Of a stretch of 55,190 bases of DNA, positions 6,450 through 14,869 are shown piece by piece. The position numbers and the translations under genes were made by a program. The notes under the pieces were generated by a model that was not told where the DNA came from, ran no database searches, and worked only from the letters and a program-made list of their open reading frames with translations. Position 1 is the first letter of the stretch. Each line of letters begins with the position of its first letter. Source of the stretch: an uncultured Caryophanales bacterium. GTDB lineage: Bacteria; Bacillota_I; Bacilli_A; RF39; UBA660. The stretch covers positions 1 to 55,190 of the forward strand of contig CAMOSQ010000007.1 in NCBI GenBank assembly GCA_946624985.1, given 5' to 3'.

Positions 6450-7157
6450 TTACCTTTTTAAATTATCGTGATTAGATTGTATAACCTTCTGACGTCCACA
6501 TATAGCCCTATAGCATTCTTCCTCACTTCTTCCAGTAAAACAATACATGAAACATAATCCAATAGTCCTTAAAGCCATCCTAAAAGAGCCGATATTATCT
6601 AATTTAGCAAAAAATGCATCACAATCTTTTATCGACTCACACATATTATAGTCTACTACTTGTTGAAAATAATATATATAGGAATGAATAAATTTTCTAT
6701 ATTCATTATTTTCTAATGTAGAAGATGCAATTACATTTTCATTTTCATCAATAAAATGAACAAATCCACTAACAAAATCAACATATAAATTAAGAATCAT
6801 TTCAGTATTTCTATACTCATAAATAAGTTTTAAGAAACGTTTTTCAAAATCATAATGTTCAAGTTTATAGTCTATACCTTTTTCCTTATCAAATAGCTGT
6901 TCAGCTTTTTTTAATTGTTGAATAATTTCTTTATCCACATCACATGTAGTGAATTCTGAAATAATAGGTTGCATAATACTATACCCAAGTGATATAGAAT
7001 TACCTTTTTTATGACCTATAGGAACAACGCCACTCTTATTTTCAAAGCAAAGTAAACCTGCTCGTTTTATATCTTCATTCCACCATTCAGTTACATGTAC
7101 AGTATTAGTTTTTCCTTTATAATTTTCTTCAATTCGATATCTATAAATACCTCGCAT
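6450..7157 (-). CDS. Unknown soluble protein
   Basis: About 235 residues from the ATG at 7157, which has a GGGAGTGG site; 18 further codons upstream are open but lack one. No signal peptide or membrane helix. The C-terminal third carries several Cys ('CESIKDCDAFF', 'CFMYCFTGRSEEECYRAICG') not spaced as a known metal site, and aromatic-rich strands fill the middle ('LNLYVDFVSGFVHFIDENENV'). I do not recognise the family. The stop lies beside the last toxin-antitoxin cassette and the gene has no obvious operon partner, though trxA is 69 bases upstream on the same strand. Confidence 0.65.
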   Translation of the reverse strand: MRGIYRYRIEENYKGKTNTVHVTEWWNEDIKRAGLLCFENKSGVVPIGHKKGNSISLGYSIMQPIISEFTTCDVDKEIIQQLKKAEQLFDKEKGIDYKLEHYDFEKRFLKLIYEYRNTEMILNLYVDFVSGFVHFIDENENVIASSTLENNEYRKFIHSYIYYFQQVVDYNMCESIKDCDAFFAKLDNIGSFRMALRTIGLCFMYCFTGRSEEECYRAICGRQKVIQSNHDNLKR

Positions 7158-7226
7158 ATAATCCACTCCCAAATTACACATAATATAACACATCCTAAAA
7201 CAAAAAAGCAATATTTCAAAGAAATA

Positions 7227-7529
7227 TTACTTATTAATCCATTCTTCTAAATCAGATAAAGGCATAAATCCTACTTTATTATCAACTTGTTTTCCATCTT
7301 TAAACAGATAAAGAGCTGGAATACTCATAACTCCAAACTTGCGAGCTAAATCTTCCTCTTCATCAACATCTATTTTAACAACTTTAACTTCACTTCTTGA
7401 ACTTGATAATTCTTCTAAAACTGGTCCTAACATTTTACAAGGTCCACACCAATTTGCGAAGAAATCAACAACTACTACTCCATCACTAATTAAGCTATCA
7501 AAATTTTCTTTATTTCCATGTACTAACAT
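7227..7529 (-). CDS. trxA: Thioredoxin
   Basis: A 100-residue thioredoxin with the classical W-C-G-P-C active site (residues 27-31), the buried charged residues around 'VVDFFANWCGPC' and the cis-Pro region 'GVMSIPALYLF'. It reduces disulfides in cytosolic proteins such as ribonucleotide reductase. The start codon overlaps the stop of the upstream cvpA-like gene by one base (TAATG), so the two are translated as a unit. It could also recharge the small thioredoxin-like and CcdA-like proteins at 2.2-3.6 kb, which is inference. Confidence 0.95.
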   Translation of the reverse strand: MLVHGNKENFDSLISDGVVVVDFFANWCGPCKMLGPVLEELSSSRSEVKVVKIDVDEEEDLARKFGVMSIPALYLFKDGKQVDNKVGFMPLSDLEEWINK

Positions 7530-8254
7530 TATTGTTCCTCCTCATATTTCTTTATTAAGTTTTCTATTCCGTCGATACTAATTTTATTTTTTTCTTTTAA
7601 TTTTTTAACGGATTTAACATTTACTATATCATATTTCATAAATAAATCAAGTGTTTCGTAGTTAAACTCATTCGCACTTTCTGTAACTTCGTATTTATCT
7701 CTTAGTTCTATAAATTCTCCGATAAATCCTGCACTGTTTTTTGCAAATTTAGAAATAACTGGTGTTTTGTGTAGTATAAATTGTGCATTTTTGCTTTCTA
7801 TTACTTCTTTTACACTAAATATTGGAATTGTTAGAATATAAATAATTATAAATGACAGTATGTAGTATTCAAGTAGTCCAATAACAAAACCAATTATCTT
7901 TGATGGCAATCCGAGAATAATGGTCATGTTTATAAGTTTTTGCATTAAATTACTTGCATGTTCAATAAGTTTCCAAATAAATGTTAAAACTAATGCTGCT
8001 GTTAGGAATGCAATAAATTCATATAATGCGATGTTTAGTGCTGTTACGCCTTTAAATATTCCACCAAATTTAAAGAATGGTAAGTTTTCATAGAAGAAAA
8101 CGGATAAAGGATTTTTTAAAATGAATGCTAATACTACTATTACAAAGAAACCTATTGCTGAAACAAATTCTTTTACAGCTCCTCTTTTAAAGCCTAAAAA
8201 CCCACCTATTAGAATAAATATAATAATAATTACATCTACAATATTCATATACAT
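7529..8254 (-). CDS. CvpA family membrane protein
   Basis: A 241-residue membrane protein with four hydrophobic helices in the first ~165 residues and the family's opening pattern ('VDVIIIIFILIGGFLGFKRGAVKEF'). CvpA in E. coli is linked to colicin V production and envelope homeostasis; the biochemical role is unclear. The C-terminal ~75 residues are charged and cytosolic. It forms an operon with trxA and is divergent from rnhC across an 80-base spacer. Confidence 0.8.
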   Translation of the reverse strand: MYMNIVDVIIIIFILIGGFLGFKRGAVKEFVSAIGFFVIVVLAFILKNPLSVFFYENLPFFKFGGIFKGVTALNIALYEFIAFLTAALVLTFIWKLIEHASNLMQKLINMTIILGLPSKIIGFVIGLLEYYILSFIIIYILTIPIFSVKEVIESKNAQFILHKTPVISKFAKNSAGFIGEFIELRDKYEVTESANEFNYETLDLFMKYDIVNVKSVKKLKEKNKISIDGIENLIKKYEEEQ

Positions 8255-8333
8255 CTACCTTTCATAAACATTATATTACAAATTTTAACAAAAATAAATA
8301 AAAATATGTTAAAATATATTTGGAGGGAGTCAA

Positions 8334-9284
8334 ATGACAATAACATTAAAAGTAAGTGAAAATACAAAGGAAAAGATGATTGAATATTTTGAAGACAAGA
8401 AAAGACCTAAAACGCCTGATTATGCTATTTTTCAGGCTGATGAGGCTGATACTGTAATTACTTTATATCAATCTGGAAAGGCTGTTTTTCAAGGGATTTC
8501 TGCTGATATAGATGCTAATATGTGGAAGGAAATGGAAAGACATTTAAATCCTACTAAAAAGGTTGAAATGTCTAACTCAGAAGATAAAAAGAAAAAGGAA
8601 AAGGAAAAAATAATTATTGATCCTAAAATATATAACGCTACTACTATTGGTTCTGATGAAGTAGGAACTGGTGATTATTTTGGTCCAATAGTTGTTGCTG
8701 CTTCTTATGTAAATAAGGAAAATATTAAATTTCTTGAGTCATTAGGTGTAAAGGATTCTAAGAAACTAACTGATGAAAAAATATTAGAAATAGTTCCACA
8801 AATAATTAAAAAAATACCTTATGAATGTATGATTTTATCTAATGAGGAGTATAATCAAAAATACAGTTCTGATATTAATATGAATAAAATTAAAGCAATT
8901 ATGCATAATAAAGTACTTACAAGGATGAAACAAAAGTATAATGATATTGAATATATTGTTGTTGACCAGTTTGCCAAACCATTTGTATATTATAGTTATT
9001 TAAAGCAGGTTCCTAATTATACAAAGGGTATTACTTTTATGACAAAGGCTGAAGATAAATGTTTATCTGTTGCTTGTGCATCTTTGATTAGTAGATATAT
9101 CTTTCTTAAGGAATTTGATAAATTAGGTCAAAATTATAATACTTTTTTAGTTAAGGGTGCTGGTCCTAAAGTTGATGAAATTGGTTTAAAACTTGTTAAT
9201 CAGTATGGAGCTGATGTACTTTCTAAAATTGCAAAATTAAATTTTAAAAATACTGAAAAAATAAATGAATTAGCAAAGAACTAA
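8334..9284 (+). CDS. rnhC: Ribonuclease HIII
   Basis: A 316-residue enzyme that cleaves the RNA strand of RNA-DNA hybrids. It has the N-terminal TBP-like substrate-binding domain typical of HIII (about residues 1-85, 'DYAIFQADEADTVITLYQSGKAVFQG'), a Lys-rich linker and the type 2 RNase H domain starting 'TIGSDEVGTGDYFGPIVVAA', with the D-E-D catalytic set (D/E in GSDEVG, D in 'LGVKDSKKLTD', D in 'YIVVDQFAKP'). A strong GGAGGG site precedes the start. A terminator overlaps the last codons. Confidence 0.96.
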   Translation: MTITLKVSENTKEKMIEYFEDKKRPKTPDYAIFQADEADTVITLYQSGKAVFQGISADIDANMWKEMERHLNPTKKVEMSNSEDKKKKEKEKIIIDPKIYNATTIGSDEVGTGDYFGPIVVAASYVNKENIKFLESLGVKDSKKLTDEKILEIVPQIIKKIPYECMILSNEEYNQKYSSDINMNKIKAIMHNKVLTRMKQKYNDIEYIVVDQFAKPFVYYSYLKQVPNYTKGITFMTKAEDKCLSVACASLISRYIFLKEFDKLGQNYNTFLVKGAGPKVDEIGLKLVNQYGADVLSKIAKLNFKNTEKINELAKN

Positions 9285-9297
9285 TTCATTTTTTTGT
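9265..9297 (+). terminator. rnhC terminator
   Basis: ATGAATTAG/CTAATTCAT stem with a 7-base loop and seven T. It spans the rnhC stop and the 3' end of the convergent gene at 9286. Confidence 0.8.
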
Positions 9298-9807
9298 ATT
9301 ATATACTTCGGAATCAATAATTTCTGGAATTATGATTTGTTTTGTTTCATAAGGTGCTGCATAGAAACATTTATATCCTTCTGGTGTACCACTTGGAATT
9401 AAATAACTTTCATAATTATAAAGCATATTGTTTGTTTTGTTTTTTATTTCTTCTGTTGATAATCCCATTATTTTCTGTGATTCTATGTAATCTTTTAAGT
9501 ATGTAATGTAAAAATCCTTTACGTTAAATGGATAATTATCGATACGTGCTTGGAAATATGCCATGTTAAATAAATCTAAGTTATATATAAAATCAACTGG
9601 TGTTTGAATATTTTTTTCTCTTGATTTATCAAATAATACTTTTGTTCCTTTTAGAAATACATCATTAACAGATATGTCCATTCCATTACATAGGAATAAT
9701 AAACTATATGTATTAAATGTGTATGATGTATCGAAGTTTTCTATTCTTTTTGCTATTGCTGCACTTCTAATTATTTCAGCAGCTGCTTCGGACATACATT
9801 TTCCCAT
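9286..9807 (-). CDS. Unknown protein with unclear start
   Basis: 173 residues from the first ATG at 9807. That ATG has no ribosome-binding site, and the same frame is open for 32 more codons back to the TAA of the upstream gene, with no ATG, GTG or TTG. The extra residues look like real protein (D-I-P-V-C-I-L-E-N-G-E-I-C-S-F). So the true start is either a rare codon (ATT or ATA) or the gene is a downstream part of a longer reading frame interrupted by TAA. The protein is mainly helical with no motif I can name. Convergent with rnhC. Confidence 0.55.
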   Translation of the reverse strand: MGKCMSEAAAEIIRSAAIAKRIENFDTSYTFNTYSLLFLCNGMDISVNDVFLKGTKVLFDKSREKNIQTPVDFIYNLDLFNMAYFQARIDNYPFNVKDFYITYLKDYIESQKIMGLSTEEIKNKTNNMLYNYESYLIPSGTPEGYKCFYAAPYETKQIIIPEIIDSEVYNTKK

Positions 9808-9903
9808 AAATGAAAATGAACATATTTCTCCATTTTCTAATATACAAACTGGAATATCTAATGAACAGTTTATTTTTCTTCCGTCTTTAATATTTTTTAA
9901 TAG

Positions 9904-10296
9904 TTAAAAGTTAATTATTTTTGGTTCGTCAGTAAATGATGATATTATAGCTTTACCATTTTCGAAATATAATACTGCAGTATTATCATCTAATTCATTA
10001 TACATACTTCTTAAATTTGGATTCATATCAAGCATATATTTCTTGGCTTCTACTCTTTCGTCTAGTAATAGTTTACCGGTTACTCTTATCCATTTACCAT
10101 CTTTAAACGCACAAATTTCAACGTTGTTATTTTTTTCAATTTGTTTAAAAACATCTTTCTTTTTGCCTGTTTGAATATATAAATGGTTTTCAAAAATTTC
10201 AGCAGTTCCAAAAGGTCTAACTCTAGGTTGATCACCTTCTAATGTAGCCAAATAATAAACACCACACTCTTTTAAAAATTCTTGTATTTCTTTCAT
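9904..10296 (-). CDS. Pyridoxamine 5'-phosphate oxidase-like flavin protein
   Basis: About 130 residues from the ATG at 10296, chosen for the AAAGGAGAAA site (seven codons inside the longest frame). It has the split-barrel FMN-binding fold of the PNPOx-like family: 'VYYLATLEGDQPRVRPFGTAEIFENHLYIQTGKKKDVFKQI' covers the first strands and the phosphate-binding basic patch. Single-domain members of this kind are often flavin reductases or stress proteins (NimA/general stress protein 26 relatives); the substrate is not predictable. The reading frame continues beyond its stop into the next gene (see 9286-9807). Confidence 0.85.
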   Translation of the reverse strand: MKEIQEFLKECGVYYLATLEGDQPRVRPFGTAEIFENHLYIQTGKKKDVFKQIEKNNNVEICAFKDGKWIRVTGKLLLDERVEAKKYMLDMNPNLRSMYNELDDNTAVLYFENGKAIISSFTDEPKIINF

Positions 10297-10411
10297 AAAT
10301 TTCTCCTTTTTTTTCAAATGTTTTTAGATAGTAATTATAATTATTTCTATCTAAAGTAATTATTTCTAAATTATTAGACATAATATTTTTATAGTTTGAA
10401 TAATTTCATTA

Positions 10412-10487
10412 TGGTGCTGAAGACAGGAATCGAACCTGCGACCTATTCATTACGAGTGAATTGCTCTACCTACTGAGCTACTTCAGC
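10412..10487 (-). tRNA. tRNA-Thr(CGU)
   Basis: 76-nt cloverleaf on the minus strand with encoded CCA: acceptor GCTGAAG/CTTCAGC, D-arm GCTCAGTAGGTAGAGC, anticodon arm ATTCA-CTCGTAA-TGAAT (anticodon CGU, reads ACG), T-loop TTCGATT. Confidence 0.95.
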
Positions 10488-10571
10488 AACTATAAAAATT
10501 ATAACAAAAAAAGAAATAATTAAAAATATTATTTCTAAAAAAAATATAATTTGTTATGTTTTTAATATTTT

Positions 10572-11918
10572 TTATAGTGATTTTAAACTAACACCTGGAT
10601 AATAATGAAAAAGTATTTCTTTATAGCTATTTCCAGCTTTAGCCATACCATTCGCTCCGTATTGACTAAGACCAACTCCATGTCCATATCCTCGAGTTGT
10701 AATTATTACTCCTTCTTCTGTTTTTTCAATATCAAAATCTGTACTTCTTAAGCCTAGCTTGTTCCTAAATTCTACTCCAGTTAATGTTATTTCTCCAACG
10801 GTTATGCTTGATACTCTATCTCCACTTGTTTTACTGTTTATATTAAAGTTAGTTTCGTTGGTAATTATAATATCTAATTTTTTAGAAATATCTGAATAAC
10901 TAAAATTAATGGTTTTTAAAAATGACGGATTGCTATTATCGTAAGGACTTTCAACACTGACAAGATATGGAAAAGAATTACCCCAGACATTTCTTGAATC
11001 TTCTGTTTTTCCGTTACTAGTTGAATGGTATACTGCTTCAATATAATTTCCATTATATGTTAAATACATACCTTGTGTACTGTTTACTGCTTCTTTTATT
11101 TTATTAAAGTAAGTATTATAGCTACTACCCCATAGTGATCTAAGTTGATCGTTTGATTTATAGCTTTGACTTGATTCATTATCGCTTAAAACTGTACCTC
11201 GACTGTTAGCTTTTAATGCATATGTTCTAGCGATTACTGCTTGTGCTTTTAAAGCTTCAATATTAAATGAGGCAGGCATTTCTGCGCCTACTACTCCTGT
11301 CACATAATCTTCTAATTCTATCTTAACAACACTACCATTTCTTCTAACACTGACATAAATACTATTATCAACTACTTCTTGTGGAGTACTAATTTCTTTA
11401 TCTAGATTCTTTTCTTCTACTTTAGGTGTATTTACTTCATTTTTTTGAATTTTTTCTTCTGTCTTAGGTGTACTTGCTTCTTTAGTTTGAACTTTCTGTT
11501 CTTCTTTAGGGATACTCTTTTCAATAACCTTGTCGCTCTTAGGTTGAACAACTTCTTTATCATCTTTAACATTATTAATAACTATACTATCTCCATTATC
11601 TAAAATTATGCTTTCGTTTGGAGTAACAAAATCGTCGTTAGTAATATTGCTTTCTATAGGCTTGATGGGATTTACTGGATTTCCAGTAAAGTTAGGATTA
11701 TTTAAAGCAATACTTCCAAATAATACTCCACCAGAAACAAGTAATACAGTCATTCCTTTAAAAGAAATCTTATTATCACGAATAAAATTTCTAACAACTT
11801 CCTGTATTTTTTCTCTCTTAGCCATAAAATCAAAACTAGAAAACTCATAACTAAAATCAAAATTAAGATATAATACTTCTTCGTTATTAATTTTTTTTAT
11901 AAAATAACTGTTAATCAT
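10572..11918 (-). CDS. SpoIID/LytB domain protein
   Basis: About 448 residues starting at the ATG at 11918 (the frame's first codon is a GTG inside the Shine-Dalgarno region). A ~50-residue cytosolic head, one membrane helix (about residues 56-73) and a repetitive Lys/Glu/Val linker with repeated 'TPK.EEK' lead to the SpoIID domain (about 185-448): 'IELEDYVTGVVGAEMPASF', 'LKAQAVIARTYAL', and the end 'GYGHGVGLSQYGANGMAKAG' with 'LFHYYPGVSL'. SpoIID is a lytic transglycosylase acting on denuded glycan; LytB relatives enhance amidases. The cytosolic head and long linker differ from classical SpoIID, and no sporulation gene is nearby, so a vegetative wall role is equally possible. Confidence 0.85.
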   Translation of the reverse strand: MINSYFIKKINNEEVLYLNFDFSYEFSSFDFMAKREKIQEVVRNFIRDNKISFKGMTVLLVSGGVLFGSIALNNPNFTGNPVNPIKPIESNITNDDFVTPNESIILDNGDSIVINNVKDDKEVVQPKSDKVIEKSIPKEEQKVQTKEASTPKTEEKIQKNEVNTPKVEEKNLDKEISTPQEVVDNSIYVSVRRNGSVVKIELEDYVTGVVGAEMPASFNIEALKAQAVIARTYALKANSRGTVLSDNESSQSYKSNDQLRSLWGSSYNTYFNKIKEAVNSTQGMYLTYNGNYIEAVYHSTSNGKTEDSRNVWGNSFPYLVSVESPYDNSNPSFLKTINFSYSDISKKLDIIITNETNFNINSKTSGDRVSSITVGEITLTGVEFRNKLGLRSTDFDIEKTEEGVIITTRGYGHGVGLSQYGANGMAKAGNSYKEILFHYYPGVSLKSL

Positions 11919-11990
11919 ATGATTCACCAGTATTATTTTTTACTGATAAGTATTATATATACAAAAAATATTTAGAAAAATCTAAATATC

Positions 11991-12911
11991 TTATCCCATT
12001 ACCTGACCACCATTATTATGAATTACCTGACCTGTCATATAACTTGAATCATCACTTGCTAAAAATACAAATGTAGAAGCTAGTTCGTAAGGCATCGCAC
12101 CTCTGGCCATAGCAGAATCTGCTCCTAGTGATGGGATTTTTTCGGCTACCCAACACGCAGGCTGTAATGGAGTCCAAAAGAATCCAGGCGCAATCGCATT
12201 TACTCTTATATTTTTAAGTGCTAGATTGCGTGCTAATGCCCTAGTAAATCCAACAATTGCTCCTTTGGTACTTACATAGTCAATTAACTGTGGATCACCG
12301 TAAAATGTTGTAACACTAGATAAATTAATAATTGATGCCCCACCATTCATATAAGGTAAAGCCTCTTTAGTTAAATAAAACATACCATAAACATTAACCT
12401 TGAAAGTCCAATCTAACTGTTCATCGCTAATGTCTTCTAATCTATCTTGTTGGTATTGTACTCCTGCATTATTAACTAAAATATCTATTTTTCCATATTT
12501 GCTTATTGTTTCATCAACGATAAATTTACAAAATCCATGGTCGGTAATATCTCCTCTAATTAAGTAACATTCTCCTCCTAATGATTCAATGTAATCTTTA
12601 GTATCAAAGGCATCTTTATCTTCGTCATAATAAACGATAACTACTTTTGCGCCTTCTTTAATAAATGCAATTGAGCATGTTCTTCCAAGTCCGCTATCGC
12701 CACCAGTAACAATTGCTACTTTGTCTTTTAATTTTCCACTTCCTTTGTAATTAGGATTATCAAAAATAGGGAGTGGATTCATTAAATATTCCATTCCTGG
12801 TTGATCTTCTTGTGATTGCTCTGGAGCTAAAATATTATAAACTGTACTTTTAACCCCTATGTCACCATCATACTTGTAAAAATCATTACCAAAATTATAA
12901 TCATAATTCAT
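11991..12911 (-). CDS. Short-chain dehydrogenase/reductase
   Basis: A 306-residue classical SDR with a ~50-residue N-terminal extension ending 'GKLKDKVAIVTGGDSGLGRTC' (NAD(P)-binding T-G-G-x-x-x-G-x-G), 'ILVNNAGVQYQ', the catalytic Ser in 'IINLSSVTTFYG' and Tyr/Lys in 'YVSTKGAIVGF'; the second K position of Y-x-x-x-K is present as Y-V-S-T-K. The extension and overall length match the YhxC/YhdF/general stress protein 39 group. Substrate unknown. Preceded by a GGGGGAATAAT site; single gene. Confidence 0.9.
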   Translation of the reverse strand: MNYDYNFGNDFYKYDGDIGVKSTVYNILAPEQSQEDQPGMEYLMNPLPIFDNPNYKGSGKLKDKVAIVTGGDSGLGRTCSIAFIKEGAKVVIVYYDEDKDAFDTKDYIESLGGECYLIRGDITDHGFCKFIVDETISKYGKIDILVNNAGVQYQQDRLEDISDEQLDWTFKVNVYGMFYLTKEALPYMNGGASIINLSSVTTFYGDPQLIDYVSTKGAIVGFTRALARNLALKNIRVNAIAPGFFWTPLQPACWVAEKIPSLGADSAMARGAMPYELASTFVFLASDDSSYMTGQVIHNNGGQVMG

Positions 12912-12972
12912 ATATTATTCCCCCAAAGTAATATATGAAAAATTTAAAAATGAGTTAAAAGAAACTAAGTTT

Positions 12973-13218
12973 TTATTTTGTATTACTCAATATACCATTT
13001 AATATTTTTCTTCGTTCTAATTTTTTTTGTATTGATTTATTTTTATTGTTTGAATCTAATATTTCATTTATAAAGTCTATCTGTTTTATCGTTCCTACAA
13101 TATATTTATATAATTCTTCATTTGATTCATTTGATGAATTTCTGATATGTTTTAATAACTCATTGAATAATTGATTTCTGCATTGAATAAGTTCTTCTTT
13201 TTTTTGATCGTCTACCAC
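12973..13218 (-). CDS. Small helical protein, likely GTG start
   Basis: About 81 residues, charged and helical ('DDQKKEELIQCRNQLFNELLKHI'), without a recognised domain. The longest frame begins at 13266, but a good promoter (TTGAAA, 17 bases, TATATT at 13263-13235) lies inside that extension, and GGTGGTAGTT sits just before the GTG at 13218. The RNA would start only a few bases before the ribosome-binding site. The hydrophobic N-terminus of the longer version is then an artefact. Confidence 0.55.
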   Translation of the reverse strand: MVDDQKKEELIQCRNQLFNELLKHIRNSSNESNEELYKYIVGTIKQIDFINEILDSNNKNKSIQKKLERRKILNGILSNTK

Positions 13219-13234
13219 AACTACCACCAATAAT

Positions 13235-13263
13235 AATATACCAAAATTTAATGTTGTTTTCAA
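13235..13263 (-). promoter_or_regulatory. Promoter of the small helical protein gene
   Basis: Minus strand TTGAAA, 17 bases, TATATT; it decides the GTG start at 13218. Confidence 0.6.
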
Positions 13264-13274
13264 CAAATTTAAAG

Positions 13275-13302
13275 CAAAATAACCTAGAATAGTCTAGGTT
13301 AT
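13275..13302 (-). terminator. Terminator of the ABC-2 exporter operon
   Basis: Stem ATAACCTAGA/CTAGGTTAT around a short loop, with TTATTTT following on the minus strand; overlaps the stop codon of the last permease gene. Confidence 0.65.
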
Positions 13303-14093
13303 ATTTTTGAACTCATTAAATTACTAGAAGAATATCTTTTAAGTCCTGTATAAAAAGTTATGAATGCGAAATAGATTAAAAATATACATACTGTGGTATT
13401 AATTAAAAATAGGTTTAAATCAAAGTTTACAATAACATGAACTGGAATATAATTTGATATTCCAACAGGAATTAGTGTAAATAGAAGTGCTTTTGCTATA
13501 CCTTTAAATATACCATCAGGATAAGTCGCAAAATTTGTCATTAGATGATTACCTGTTTCAGCTATGACATCAGTATTTCCAAACCAAAAGCTTAAGCTAT
13601 TTAAAATAACTGAAATTGCTGCAATGATAATGCCACCGGTAATAATAAAATATGTAAATAGTAAGAATGATTTAATACTTAATCCATAAAATACTAACAT
13701 TATATATCCATATAATAAATCACCTAGTGCTGAAACGCTTATATCGGATGTAATAATACTAATCAAAATATTTTTTGGTTGAACTATATAGGAATCTAAT
13801 TTACCCTCATTTATAATTGAAGATAAACTAAATGCCTTATAAAAGAAAAATCTTGAAAAACCAAATGTTGATGATGCTATTCCCCATAAGAGTAAAACTT
13901 CCTTAAATGTATATCCACCCATATTTTCTCTTAAAGAGAATAAGACTAACCATTGTATAATCATGCTTGCGTTATTAAGCATCATAAAAATAACATTTGA
14001 TATAAATGTAAATCTATTAAGTAGTTCTCTCATAACAGAATATTTAATAGATAAAAATACTACTTTAATTTGATTTTTAACCTCCGTTAACAT
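13299..14093 (-). CDS. ABC-2 type transporter permease (DUF990-like)
   Basis: A 264-residue membrane protein with six predicted helices and the pattern of the ABC2_membrane_6/DUF990 permeases, which usually occur as two different permeases beside one ATPase. 'SSTFGFSRFFFYKAFSLSSIINEGKLDSYIVQPKN' fits the conserved cytosolic loop 'G.LD..L..P' of this family. It overlaps the preceding permease gene by 17 bases and is last in the operon. Cargo unknown; members are annotated as multidrug or viologen exporters. Confidence 0.85.
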   Translation of the reverse strand: MLTEVKNQIKVVFLSIKYSVMRELLNRFTFISNVIFMMLNNASMIIQWLVLFSLRENMGGYTFKEVLLLWGIASSTFGFSRFFFYKAFSLSSIINEGKLDSYIVQPKNILISIITSDISVSALGDLLYGYIMLVFYGLSIKSFLLFTYFIITGGIIIAAISVILNSLSFWFGNTDVIAETGNHLMTNFATYPDGIFKGIAKALLFTLIPVGISNYIPVHVIVNFDLNLFLINTTVCIFLIYFAFITFYTGLKRYSSSNLMSSKI

Positions 14094-14868
14094 TTATTCG
14101 TCTTACCCCCTTTCTATAGATATGATTGCATATTAAATAAGCAATTATAACATAAATAATTTGAGCTAGTATAATACCTATTCCTTTATGAATATCAAAG
14201 TCAACAAATAATTTAGCTGGTCCGTAATTAACGACATAAACTGGTGTATATACTAATATTTTTTGTACTATGGTTGGAAAATACTCAATAGGAAATAATG
14301 TTCCCATAACTAAAATTAATTTACTATAAACCCAATAAAATGGCCCTGAATCTTCTATATAAAATGAAAATAAACCTATGGATAGAATTAATAGTGTACT
14401 AATTAATAATCCTAAAAAGGAAGAAACTAATACAAATATAATACCTACTAATGATAGATTTGGAAGTTTTTTGATAAATATTAAGCCAAATCCTAACCCC
14501 AGAATAACATACATTATAAATTTTATAAACATATTTCCAAAATGACTACTTACAGAATATCCAATATAACTATAAGGTTTATTTATATTATATGCTACGT
14601 TTCCACTTTTAACATCATTTGAAATTTTTTTGCATAGTGTTCTACCACCAACAACGGAATATAGTATTTCAGTAATGACAACATACCACATCATACTTGT
14701 CATACTATAACCATTTATTAATTCATTAGGATCACTATATAAATATTCCCATAAGTTAAATAAGATAAATAGCATTACAAAATATCCAATAAATCCAACA
14801 AATATATTAAATACATATTGCAAATTAGTCATTATTTCTGATTTAAAGATAAATAAATATTTTTTCAT
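14077..14868 (-). CDS. ABC-2 type transporter permease (DUF990-like)
   Basis: 263 residues, six membrane helices. The family loop is 'KKISNDVKSGNVAYNINKPYSYIGYS', matching the 'G.VA..L.KP' pattern of the partner permease class. It starts one base after the ATPase stop and overlaps the next permease, so the three genes form one tightly coupled exporter. Confidence 0.85.
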   Translation of the reverse strand: MKKYLFIFKSEIMTNLQYVFNIFVGFIGYFVMLFILFNLWEYLYSDPNELINGYSMTSMMWYVVITEILYSVVGGRTLCKKISNDVKSGNVAYNINKPYSYIGYSVSSHFGNMFIKFIMYVILGLGFGLIFIKKLPNLSLVGIIFVLVSSFLGLLISTLLILSIGLFSFYIEDSGPFYWVYSKLILVMGTLFPIEYFPTIVQKILVYTPVYVVNYGPAKLFVDFDIHKGIGIILAQIIYVIIAYLICNHIYRKGVRRINVNGG

Positions 14869-14869
14869 A

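Noticed and set aside
10572..11918. SpoIID domain as proof of spore formation
   Set aside because: The long linker and cytosolic head differ from SpoIID, related LytB-type proteins act in vegetative walls, and no other sporulation gene is in the window.
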